Below are positions 45,200-56,400 of a stretch of DNA of 64,000 nucleotides, piece after piece. Where the stretch lies: the NCBI GenBank assembly GCA_033032175.1, contig CM065328.1, forward strand, positions 12,090,690 through 12,154,689, in the 5' to 3' direction. The position numbers and the translations under genes are program-made. A model generated the notes under the pieces. The model saw only the letters and a list, made by a program, of their open reading frames with translations, had not been told where the DNA came from and did no database searches. Numbering within the stretch: position 1 is the stretch's first letter; each line of letters begins with the position of its first letter. The stretch comes from Saturnia japonica (lineage: Eukaryota > Arthropoda > Insecta > Lepidoptera > Saturniidae).

Positions 45200-46980
45200 A
45201 GAGCGCGCATCATGTAGGTAAAGGAAGTAATTTTTTTAGCGATTTGATTATACTCTTCAGTAAAGGCCCTGAAGCGTCAGACGGCTTTTACAGCTTCACT
45301 GGGCTTGGGGGTGAGCGCTTAAAGCACACAAGCAAACAAGCTCTAGAGTGCCAAAGGGAGTAATTTGATTAGAATAATGTTTATTTGAACACAGTTACAT
45401 TATTTTTTACAAAATAATAAAATGGCTAGTTCACTATGTTGTTGGCACACGGAATAATTTTTGGAATTACATACTATAATCGTGCTTGAGTAGATGTCCC
45501 ATAAATTAACTATAATCCGGAAATGGGTGTTAAATAGTGGTGTTATATATATGTGTCAATCTTGCTATCAGTTAATCTTGAGTATTGGTTGGGTGAGAAA
45601 ACTGACATTTTCTTTAAAACGGAGGTAAGTACTTGTATTTTAGTTTTAGATCAATGCCGTTTTATAAATAGACTCGTTATACTCTCATTAAAGCAATTTG
45701 AAAACGTTACAAATTTTGTTAGCAGCTTGCCGGTATTAAGTCGAAAGAGATCTGATGGCAATTGCCCACCATTCATGCATGACTGTAAGTAAAGAGCGTC
45801 AATGCCGTATATATTCGTTTCATTTAAAAATGAAAGAAAAAAGATTTGTAGTTACAGTTGGTATTAGAAAGATCATCGCAGGTTTTCTTGCTTGATATTT
45901 TCAATTGCGTAAGTATAATTTCTAAAGTGTAGGAATTTGATTTTTTAAATATTTCTCTGATTATCGTCACCACGTGGGCAAATATCCATTCCTTTGTATC
46001 ATTAATTTATGGGACATTCTGTGTACATTGTTTTTAATATACAAACTTCTAAAACAGATATTTCTATTAATAGTCGTAGTATAGATGTCGCGGAAAGCGT
46101 TTCAGGATCTCATTGAATAAATAATTGATCAGATGAGAAATAGTTCTGTTTTACAAAAGTTTTGCAAAAATATTATATCTTGGTTTTCAGTTGTTATTCA
46201 TGGACCAAGAAGTGACATAAATAAAAAACGCTTCGAGTATTTGTACAAATTAATTAAATAGATAAATGTCATATTATTACACAATAGGTAATTATTGAAA
46301 TGGGTCGAAAAAGTATTTAGATTTTTTGAAATGCAAACTTGTTTATTACCTACCTTTGTGATTTGATACACGATGAAACGAAAAAGCGACACTAAAAAGT
46401 GATAAACATAAAATACATCTATAGAATTTAGCTCGCGAAAGAATGAGATAGATTACATTATAGAATTCCTCTTATCTCAATATCCTCATTGCACGCGCGT
46501 ATGCGCCTGCGTATTACAAAACATTAGGGAAAGGCGTCATAATCAGCGTTGTTTAATGCTCACGTGCATCTTTTATGTTTTCTGAAAGTTTTACGAACTT
46601 TTAAGTTATTTTATTCCATTTTGATATACTATATTTTATTCATGTTAAAATCTTTTCTATAGTATATTTTTATGGTGGTTTTACAAAGATGCACTGTGTG
46701 CTGATGCTTCAAACCAGCTATAAGTAAAAATTTTAAACTACGTTAATAGCCGCTACGTCTATGCTTACATTGAAAAAATAAACTTCACTGGCTTCATAAC
46801 TTTGGCAAGATCTTTTACATCAAACTAGAGGTTTTACATACTATCTCCACACTTTCTTGTCAACCAAACAATTTTATGTCTTACCATTTCATTAAAAAAG
46901 TATTTCGCGAGTTGACTGTATGTTCAAAAATTGAAGTAAATTATTGCGTAACATTGGTCTACTTATAGATAAAAAGCCTA
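45200..46980. other. Intergenic AT-rich DNA; family I-like fragment at 46315-46480
   Basis: No conserved coding frame. 46365-46410 has GATGAAACGAAAAAGCGACA, resembling 550-580. Nothing else is recognised. Confidence 0.4.
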
Positions 46981-46984
46981 AAAC

Positions 46985-47350
46985 AACACAAATCTGGAAA
47001 AAGTAATTGTTTATTTATTTAATATTCCCTTTGGAAAATTAATATGTTTTGTCTGAGTCACGTGATTTGAAACGCCGATTAGAAAACGTGTCGTCACCAT
47101 TCAGGCAATATGAACATAAGGCTCTTTCGTCAGTTGTCATACTTATGTGTCACACAAAATTACATATAAAATGAATGCTGACGTCACGGGACCATAATGC
47201 AGCGTTTTTGTGACGTATTTTTTATTTAAATTAAAACTATTTTTAAATCACTTTTTATGGTGTATTAACGAAAAAAAATTATTCAAATGTTATTTTCATC
47301 ATATAAAGTGTTTAAAATAATCTTCCAAAGTTGTCAACTCCTGGCAAATA
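46985..47350. repeat. CRE-bearing dispersed repeat (family J), uninterrupted copy
   Basis: Carries AGTCACGTGATTTGAAACGC and GCTGACGTCACGG, inverted relative to 34995-35630, and joins ATTGTTTATTTATTTAATAT without any SINE. Confidence 0.75.
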
Positions 47351-48006
47351 GAATAAGATATATAGTTTTAGAATTACATAATCACAACGGTTAAATTCAA
47401 TCATTAAAAACTCGATAAAGTAAATAAAAACCATATTTATATTTATTTATATACTAGCTTTGCCCGCAACTTCTAACGCGTTTATTACACAGTTATTTAT
47501 TTGTGTAATAGTTTTTATTTATTTTTTATTGTTAATTTTCGTAGGTTATTGTTGAATAACATATTATACTTCCAATGTACAAAATATATATAAAATCAGA
47601 CAAACAATTTTTGGTTAAATCCAGACAGACGAGAAAAAATTAGTCATATCTGTTAACTGGGCCTCATTATAGAACTCCATAAGAAAATTTGGAAATAGAC
47701 TTTCTCTGACTTGGAATGATAAATTTAACAGTCATAACAATGAAATGAATGAAATAAATAATAAAAATATACATATATATCATTTCAATTTAATTCATAC
47801 CCAATTACATATTGTATAAAGCTCTTTATAAACACAAACATAATCAGTCTTCACCCATTTCAATTGATCCCACTAAATGTTGCCCACCTATATTTTCCTA
47901 AACTTAATGTCAATCATATTACCCAATGATTATTATAAGTAAAAAGGCGTAGATATGATATATGCGTTCCATAAGTGGCACGTTGAAACTATGCTAGTTA
48001 GCAAAC

Positions 48007-48782
48007 TAGGCTTGGGCTAATTCATTCAACCTTGATGAAGCGGTTCATCGAAACTCATTCAGTGAAGTGAACGCCTTCACCTAAGCAGTTCAGAAGTTCT
48101 TTTCATTCAGTAAATTAGTGCTCAATGATAACCTTTTTCGTTCAAAATTCGTTAGTTACAAGATGAGTTTAAATTAAATGAGATCCGATATGAATTGACA
48201 TGATTGAGGTGGAGGATTTGTTTAATTAATTCATTAAATCATGACTTTTTGTCAGTGTCACAAAACAAAAATCGATTTCATTTAATAATTACCAATATGA
48301 AGGATAGCGGTACATTACTTTAGCACATACTACTAATGAAAGTTTTTTAATTTATTATCTGTTTACAATAACTTAAAAAATGAACTTTAAAAAATGTTTG
48401 TAAGGTGCTTTTTAAAATATAAGTATAGTAATAGTTACTTAAGCAGTCGAAAATAAAACGCTCTGTTACAGTAAATGCAAACATTTACGATTATCTAAAT
48501 AAAAACGAGGAAATAAAAATTAGAGATGAAGCGATATAACCTTCAAGTGCGGCCAAATGATATTTCGAATCAACTCAGTTCGCTCACCGCCGCGCCCTAT
48601 TCATTTACTGAATGAGTTGAAAGGGTCTAGCAGAAGGGCCAAGTTGTCATCTATCATTCGATCCGAAGTGAGTGGTGAACTACTGAACGAAAAAGATCCG
48701 CAGAGGTGATGGACTTCAATTGCATCACCCAAAATGATCAGTTCACTAGTACAACTCAGTCATGAGTTACACAAGTCTATTA
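48007..48782. mobile_element. hAT-like element, about 776 bp, no coding capacity
   Basis: Ends TAGGCTTGGGCTAATTCAT and, reversed, TAGACTTGTGTAACTCAT are imperfect inverted repeats. AGCAAAC occurs on both sides (48000-48006 and 48783-48789). The interior is rich in TTCATTCAGT and its complement. Confidence 0.5.
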
Positions 48783-49023
48783 AGCAAACATCATCTAATG
48801 ATAATCTATGTGCCATTTGTTTTGTGAAGCTATCATGTAGGTAACCTATCTACACCTTTTTACTTATAATATCATTGTTTTTGCCCCTTCTATTTAATAT
48901 GTTGTTTTTTGTCACTAGAAATTGTGTTTTTAATTTTACTCTTAATATAAATGACACATTTCACAGTACTTCGAAAAAATTACAACACTAAAATAACGAT
49001 ATCTTCTGTTATAATATGTGTTA

Positions 49024-49029
49024 TTTATT
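49024..49029 (-). terminator. Candidate poly(A) signal of ATG13
   Basis: AATAAA on the minus strand, about 40 nt beyond the ATG13 stop codon, in AT-rich sequence. This would give a very short 3' UTR. Confidence 0.55.
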
Positions 49030-49068
49030 TATATTTATGTATTATTTACAAGTTATATATTCTTCAAC

Positions 49069-50337
49069 TTAATTACCACTCCATTCTGCGGATCGACACA
49101 TGTCTGCTAACAGCTCATCAAATTCTATTACTGAACTCTCGTACAATTCGAGATCTTTCGATAAGTCATCATTTACTTCAATGTCCTCTTCAAGTGAGTC
49201 AGATTTTTTAGAAGTTGATAAGCAGAAGTCTTCAGTTAATTTCAAATGTGGTGCATTAAAGAATTCTTTATAAAACTCTGCTAATTCTCTGATAGGGTGC
49301 TTGTCAGCGAAAGGGAAATTTAGTAGTTTTAATGGAGGTTCATTCTGATGGCGGATCCCAGAAAATTTCTTTGGTGGCATCTCCATTGATGTTGGACTCT
49401 TTGATACCGCAGTAGAGTCTAAATCCTGAGTACTCTTCGACAATGTTGGGGTTTCTTTCTCTGGGCTTGTTTCCGTGATGTTTGGTCTCAGAAAACGACA
49501 TTTAGGTATTGGCATTTTCCTCAAAAAATCCTCAATCGCTTTCCTAACTTCATTTTCGTCGACAAACGCGGCTAATCGTAATGGTTTATTTAAATCCACA
49601 GGTCTGACAGGTCTAACCTCTTTCTTGTTGTCTCCCTTTTTTTTAGACTCGAATATAATATGCTTTGGACTGAGTTCGAAGTGATCACTCTTCAGAAGTA
49701 GTACTTTGTTCTTTTCTGACCTGTTTGGAGATATAGAGAAGTTGGTACGATAAGAAACTGAAAACCCTATACCTCCTAAAGGTGTTTTCAGCATACCTGC
49801 TTGGATCTTCCTAACGGAATCACCCAGAGCTTTTAATTTTGGTTCACCATTATAAACTCTATAGAATATAGTAAACGATTCAGTCCTCTGTTTTCGCGAT
49901 AAATGATACGCAGGTGTAATTCTGGTTATAGTTATAAGAGATTTCAACAAAATTCCCATTCTAAAGTAAACAGTATTCATTGCTTTCAGTGATGTGTCAA
50001 ATTGTGTTTCATCAAGTTCCAAAGTCCAAAGTTCTAGTATCATTTCATCACCATCTTCTGTTTGTACCGATATTTCTACATGTAGTTGTGATCTTATTGT
50101 TTCAAGGACCCTGTCAGAGGGTAGGGCATTTTTCGTTGCTTGATTAACTTCCGATGAATCTGGTATTTGAAGGTTGAACCAGTCTGTGTCAGCAGATCGA
50201 GGTTTGCTGTATGCTTCTATTTTAGCACCCTTCCTAGATTCCACGATCACCTGAACGCCTTTGTATGCTAAGAACTTTATAAATTTTGTAAATTCGTTTT
50301 TATCGCTTATATTCGAAAAAGCGACATCAGGGGCCAT
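49069..50337 (-). CDS. ATG13: Autophagy-related protein 13, 422 aa, single coding exon
   Basis: ATG13 is the HORMA-domain adaptor of the ULK1/Atg1 kinase complex (with FIP200 and ATG101) that starts autophagosome formation. The frame is uninterrupted from ATG (50337) to TAA (49069). Residues about 12-195 form the HORMA fold: FIKFLAYKGVQVIVESRKG, DWFNLQIPD, the LLKSLITITRITPAYHLSRK block, FTIFYRVYNGEP and GFSVSYRTNF all align with human ATG13. A charged, low-complexity middle (about 210-340) is typically disordered. The C-terminal part has FADKHPIRELAEFYKEFFNA and SVIEFDELLADM, matching the human FYREFQNPP and VREFDAFVE regions near the ULK1-binding tail. It is shorter than the human protein (about 480-517 aa), mainly in the linker. 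No intron interrupts the coding region, and it starts 39 nt after the CIAO2A stop. I do not claim a LIR motif. Confidence 0.95.
   Translation of the reverse strand: MAPDVAFSNISDKNEFTKFIKFLAYKGVQVIVESRKGAKIEAYSKPRSADTDWFNLQIPDSSEVNQATKNALPSDRVLETIRSQLHVEISVQTEDGDEMILELWTLELDETQFDTSLKAMNTVYFRMGILLKSLITITRITPAYHLSRKQRTESFTIFYRVYNGEPKLKALGDSVRKIQAGMLKTPLGGIGFSVSYRTNFSISPNRSEKNKVLLLKSDHFELSPKHIIFESKKKGDNKKEVRPVRPVDLNKPLRLAAFVDENEVRKAIEDFLRKMPIPKCRFLRPNITETSPEKETPTLSKSTQDLDSTAVSKSPTSMEMPPKKFSGIRHQNEPPLKLLNFPFADKHPIRELAEFYKEFFNAPHLKLTEDFCLSTSKKSDSLEEDIEVNDDLSKDLELYESSVIEFDELLADMCRSAEWSGN
49585..49590 (-). terminator. AATAAA inside ATG13 coding sequence, possible CIAO2A poly(A) signal
   Basis: No AATAAA lies in the 39 nt between the CIAO2A stop and the ATG13 start. 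A minus-strand hexamer occurs here, within ATG13. Use of it would give CIAO2A a 3' UTR overlapping ATG13; otherwise a shared transcript is needed. A single hexamer is weak evidence. Confidence 0.2.
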
Positions 50338-50376
50338 GTTTCTGTCTATAGTATGATAAACACCAGTTAGCGAGCG

Positions 50377-50474
50377 TTACTCTTCTTCAGCTATGCAGTT
50401 TTCTACTAGGTTTCTCAAATTAGGATTCTCCATTGCGGCAGCGATCCTTTCTTTATCGTTGATCTGTTTATTAA
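50377..50474 (-). CDS. CIAO2A: CIAO2A exon 3 (C-terminal 32 residues)
   Basis: Acceptor TTTTCAG. Encodes [20 protein letters not shown], then [11 protein letters not shown] and TAA at 50379-50377. Without the exon 2 join this would be an orphan peptide; phase and homology place it at the CIAO2A C-terminus. Confidence 0.95.
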
Positions 50475-53400
50475 CTGAAACAAATGAAATCAAAATCAAG
50501 AATAGGTTATAAAGATAGTGTGGTGGAATAGAGAACGCATTTTTTAAATTGAAGCGCTGTGCCTGTGCCAGTGGCTTCGCTCACGTGGACTACAGAATCC
50601 CCGCGCGAATCTTGCTCCCCCGCTCCTGGCTATTTTAAAGACATAAATGCTTATTGTGGGTGTTCCTTAGAGGATAGATATATATATTCTCCCGAACTTT
50701 TTTGTAGGTCTTTTTAATGCCTATAATTATATAGTACATTAATTTGCTATATCTCTTATGGTTTACTCAGCATAAGCCATTTAAGCGCCCAAATTGATTC
50801 ACCATGACCAGTTTTTTTATTTGTGCGGAACCCTAATTCTTTTTTTTGAAATAAAAGTAGCCTAAGTTACTTCCTATATCATCAGCTATCTATCAGTGAA
50901 AGTCCCGTCAAATTCGATACAACCGTTTCTGAGTTTATCCGGAACAAACAGACAGACAGACAAACAAACAAAAATTTAAAAAATGGGCACTTTCACATGC
51001 ATTTAGTAAAAAAACAGTTATTTTGACATGACAAACAGACACTTCAATTTTATTAATTGTATAGATATCTCTTATACATAAGCCACAATATGGTATTGTG
51101 ACAAAAGTTTGTTGAAAAGGTGATTTATGAGCATTATTTTTAGCTATGGCGTATTAATCGAAAGTTACTTTATGATAAAGACAATTTTATGAAGATAAAC
51201 TTTGCCCTTTACAGTAGGTACAATATGACGCATTATTTGAGAGATAATGGAAAATTGAAATAATTTAACACTTTGCTGCGATGTGACGCACAATACTGGC
51301 CACAGGATAACAATATTGTCTATATTGAAACCAGTGATTTCTTTTTAAGAATAAAAAAAAATCAAAATAATCTTTATTCAATTTAGGCCCTAAGAAGGCA
51401 CTTATGAACGTCAAAACACTACTGCCGATAAGGAAAACGTTCCAGACATCGAGAAGAACCGGTAAGAAACTCGATCGGGTTTATCTTTTTTTTGTCAACT
51501 GTATAAATGTCAATATAACAGGTACAATAATAATAATTTAGTGGAAGCACGGAGAGAGTCCCTTCCAGACATCACTATCATCCACATAATGATCCACCCT
51601 ATAATAACCTTGTGACAGTAAAACTTGCTTGACGTGGTCCTTGAATTTGTTGTCTGGTAAATCAGTAATATGCGTCGGGATCTTTTTATAAAACCTGCCA
51701 CTATTACCTAAAAAACTTTTATTGAACCTACTGAGTCTAAAACAAGGTACGACTAATTTATCTCTATTTCTAGTAGTGCTGATCTTTGCCAAAATCTAAC
51801 TTGACTATGTTTTTACGAATATACATTAAGTTATCAAGGATGTTTTGGGAGGGCAAATTTAAGATATTATATTCCTGAAATTTGTTCTTTAGTGATTTAT
51901 GAAGTTTTAGGTTGTAAATTGCACGAATTGCCCGTTTTTATAATATAAATATGGTATCTACCTCAACTGCTAAACCCCACAGCAAAATACTGTAAGACAT
52001 TAAGCTATGGAAGTAAGCGAAGTAGACCAATCTAGCAGTGGCAATAACTGTTAACTGGCGAATCTTTCGTACTGCAAATGCAGCAAAGCTTAATCTACTT
52101 GCCAAGGTTTTAATGTGCAGACTCCATTGTAATTTAGAATCAAACGTAATACCCAAGAAAACAGTACTATCAACACGTCGGACATTGGGCAAGGCAAATC
52201 TCATACATTTGGTTTTGTTTGCATGTAGCAGTAAATTATTTAAAGCAAACCATTCGGAGATTGTAACTAAAATATTGTTTAATGGTCTAGACTCCAAATC
52301 TATTCTTTTCACTTTGAATATAATTGAAGTGTCGTCCGCAAAAAGAACCATGTCAGCGTCGTTTTCAACTACTAGCGGTAGATCTTTTATATAAATGAGA
52401 AACAAAAATGATCCCAAAAACGATCCCTGAGGGACGCTGATTCTTTGCAATGATCCAGAAGACGTTGCCCCATTTACAGTTACTTTTAAACAGCGGTCTG
52501 TTAAATAAGAGATTAGTATGTCGAGAGAGGGCCCCAAACAACATAATGTTTTCGTTTAAGTATCAGCGTGGTGTGATCAACGCAGTCAAAGGCTTTTGAG
52601 AGATCGCAGAATACACCGATTGCATCCTGTGACTTTTCCCATGCCCCAAATATATGACTTAGTAGTGTTGCACCAGCGTCAGTGGTGGATTTCGATTTCG
52701 TGAATCCAAACTGTCGACCATCCAATATTTTGTGTTTATTAAAATACTCTACTAACTGCTTAAGCATAATTTTCTCGAAAATCTTACAAATCGAAGGAAG
52801 TACAGAAATTGGTCTATAATTAACAAGATACTTCTACAACCGGATTTAAACAATGGAACTATTTTACTGATTTTCATCATATTAGGGAAAGTTCCTGTTT
52901 CTATGCATTGATTAAATATATGAACCAGATTTGGTGAAATATTGATAATTAAGAATTGAACTACTACTACTGACATTCCCCAAATGTCTTCAGTATTTTT
53001 TAAGTTTAATTGTTTAAAAGCTCTTATTATTTCACCTGCACTAATTGATGTAAAATTAAATATGGAATTTAAAGGTGCAATCAACTTTTCCAAAATTGAT
53101 GCGGCGCCATAGGGTGACGATATTATATTTTTGGTTACTTCTAAAGGTATATTTGTAAAATAATCTTGGAAAACAGTTGCTACATCTGAACTGTTTGAGA
53201 ATGTACTCCCTTGACATTCAGATTAAGTGAATTATCATCCTTCCTAATTTTTCCCGTTTCCTTATTTATTATTTGTCAAACAGTTTTGGTCTTATTACTA
53301 GATTTAAGAACTTTATTTTTTAAGAATATCGCTTTTGCAGCAACACAAACATGTTTAAAAAAATTTGAATAATGTCTATCATAAACATGAAACAAATCAC

Positions 53401-56400
53401 TAGTTTTCAATGATTTTCTATAATTTAAGTCATATAATCAATCTCTACTTTTTATAATACCTTAGGTTGACCATTCGCTAAAAGCCATTCTTTTACCAAC
53501 ATTAATAACCTTTATTAGACAATGTTTAATAAATTCAGTGCTTATGATATCAAACAAGCTGCCATAGTTGATATTAGGATCTGTATTACTTAAAACCTCG
53601 GTAGATAATTGCCGTTTAATGTTAATAGTTAAACAATCTAATATAGTTTCTGATATAAATCTAACTGTTCTCTTACAATCACTGCTAGGTCTGTCATAGT
53701 TTGTTTCAACAATTTGGCCTTTATGGTAAGACCGTGTCCCAGTAATAATACTATTACTAATGATATTAAAGTTGCTAAAAATATTGTCTATAATAGTATA
53801 AAATATTTAAATTATATGCGGGTGAAACCACAGGGCACAGCTAGTGTATTATATATACAAAAACTATATTTAGCTGCAATCTATAGATATAGACAACTAA
53901 ATAAACATAATTATAAACTGATAATTGTATAACTAGTCTAAACTTAATTTAATATAATAAAGGTAAAATGTAGGTGCTATTGATTTTATTTTAAACTAGA
54001 TGTGCTCACGGCTGTGCTCGTGTGGACTATAGAATGCTGTCGACCGGACACATGTGGGAATCGTGCTACCCCTGCTCCCTGTTATATTAATGACAAAATG
54101 CTAATTGTGAGTGATACTTAGAAGTTTTATAAGTTTTTTAATATCTAAAATTATGCACTACACTAATTTGATATTTCTCTTATGGTTTACTCACTGTAAG
54201 CCATTGTAGCACCTCAAAATCGTGGATTCTCCAATTAATATGCATTTGTGTGGAACCCTAATTCTTTTTCTACAATAAAAGTAGCCTAAGTTACTCCTAA
54301 TAACCTCAGCTATCTGCCAGAGAAAGTTTCGTCAGAATCAGTCCAACCGTTTCAGAGATTACCCGGAACAAACAAACAAATAGGACAGACATTTTTTTTT
54401 ATAGGTACTGTATACATTTTTATGTCATTTAGTAAAAATCTGTTATTTTGACATTACAAACAGACACTTCAATTTTATTTATATCTATAGATTTTACTTC
54501 ATATAGTAGGTACTTGATTATTCATCACTGGAGATAATAATACATAACATAAATCAATGTTGTTCTGGTGCCCTTCAAAAAACTGGAAAAACCTTTCCAG
54601 AATCAAGTGAATAATAAACAGCTAAATCCAAAAAAAGTAATACAGTAAAGTTTTGAAATTACTGTCTATCTGGCTTGGAAATGTAATAAAAAAACTAACC
54701 AAGTGGATCCAGACTCTTTTTAATCAAGATTTGCAAGCCATTTTTTAAATTACTTGAGTTTTCTTCCAGTTAAGTGTTTCAATATTCAATAAGTAATATT
54801 TTACAGCTTTAGAAACTTCATTGGTTTTAGACTGACTGCAGTTTATGAGAGACAACAAAGGTTCAACTTACACAATAATAAGAGTAACAACACCCATAAA
54901 GGCTAGGCCAATGTTGATGTAACTAACAAAAAATAATATTAAAGTTCAATGTCATATCTATATGTATTATGTAATTATGAAGGTTTTTTTAAAATAAAAT
55001 ATTTGTCAATTTATCAGTTTTCTACAACATAATACAGTAGAAACTCGATTAATATAAATACCAATGGATACAATAAATAATTTGAGTTATTAAGTTTTTA
55101 ACTTACCAAGTTACTTTTAAGTTAAAGCATTTTTAATGGTTCATGTTCTTACTGAAGTATGTTTAAGGGTTTTGTTTATAGTACGAGATCCGGCAGCAAA
55201 ATCTCTACGTTCATCAGGTTATTAATAAAATTCACATTTTTACATACATTTATGATTAGGAGAATACATTGATAACAGAGTGCCAGTCAACAAGTGGCCG
55301 CAAGTAATTTTAATTAAATTAATGTTAATTAATTTTCAAAACAAAATTTCGTTCATTCATTTTTTAAATTAAATATCATCCACATCATAGCAATGTATGT
55401 AAAGAATTCGAAAATCGATGGGTGCCGTTGCACACTCGGCCGCAACTACTTCGCAGCCAGGTGTAAGCAGGTAATATTTTGGTGTATTTATACGTTCATG
55501 ACGTATACGCATGTTTTTTATATAGAATTAAAGCTAATTTTTTTTTTAATATGATGATATATCGCTGCCTGTGATCAAATGGCCGCAAATTAGGGTAACT
55601 AGCTGTTAAACACTCGAGGTATTCGAGATAAACTGAAAGAGAGTTAGCGCGCAACGCCACTTGTTAAAAAAGGATGGCGTGTGCCAGCTGTGGGAGTATT
55701 TGTTTATTTTAAGTACAATGTTGATTTTTTCTTGAACTAATATTTAATGTCAAACTAATAACTGTATTAACAAACTGTAATAAAATCTAACATTTTTTCA
55801 AATATGATATGCGTAGTAGCTTTTTTGTTAATAAAGTAAGACAACCAAAATTCTATTCTTCATAAATACCCTTATTTCATTTTTACTCGATAGATAAACA
55901 AATTTTTTTTATAAAATAATTTTTTTCTTATTTACATTTTTTTCCAGAATATTAATTACAATTTTGGAGTAAATGTAAAGTCGTTTCTACTACTGTTTGC
56001 GCCGCTGACTGAGAACCCTATCTATGGACGCATGCGCAATGGCTTCAAATACTCGCACAGCTGGCACACACACGCCATCCTTTTTTAACAAGTGGCGTTG
56101 CGCGCTAACTCTCTTTCACTTTATCTCAAATACCTCGAGTGTTTAACAGCTATTTACCCTAATTTGCGGCCATTTGATCACAGGCAGCGATATATCATCA
56201 TATTTTAAAAAAAATTAGCTTTAATTCTATATAAAAAACATGCGTATACGTCATGAACGTATAAATACACCAAAATATTACCTGCTTACACCTGGCTGCG
56301 AAGTAGTTGCGGCCGAGTGTGCAACGGCACCCATCGATTTTCGAATTCTTTACATACATTGCTATGATGTGGATGATATTTAATTTAAAAAATGAATGAA

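Noticed and set aside
52038..52394. Plus-strand frame of 118 codons
   Set aside because: It is the complement of the LINE reverse transcriptase on the minus strand.
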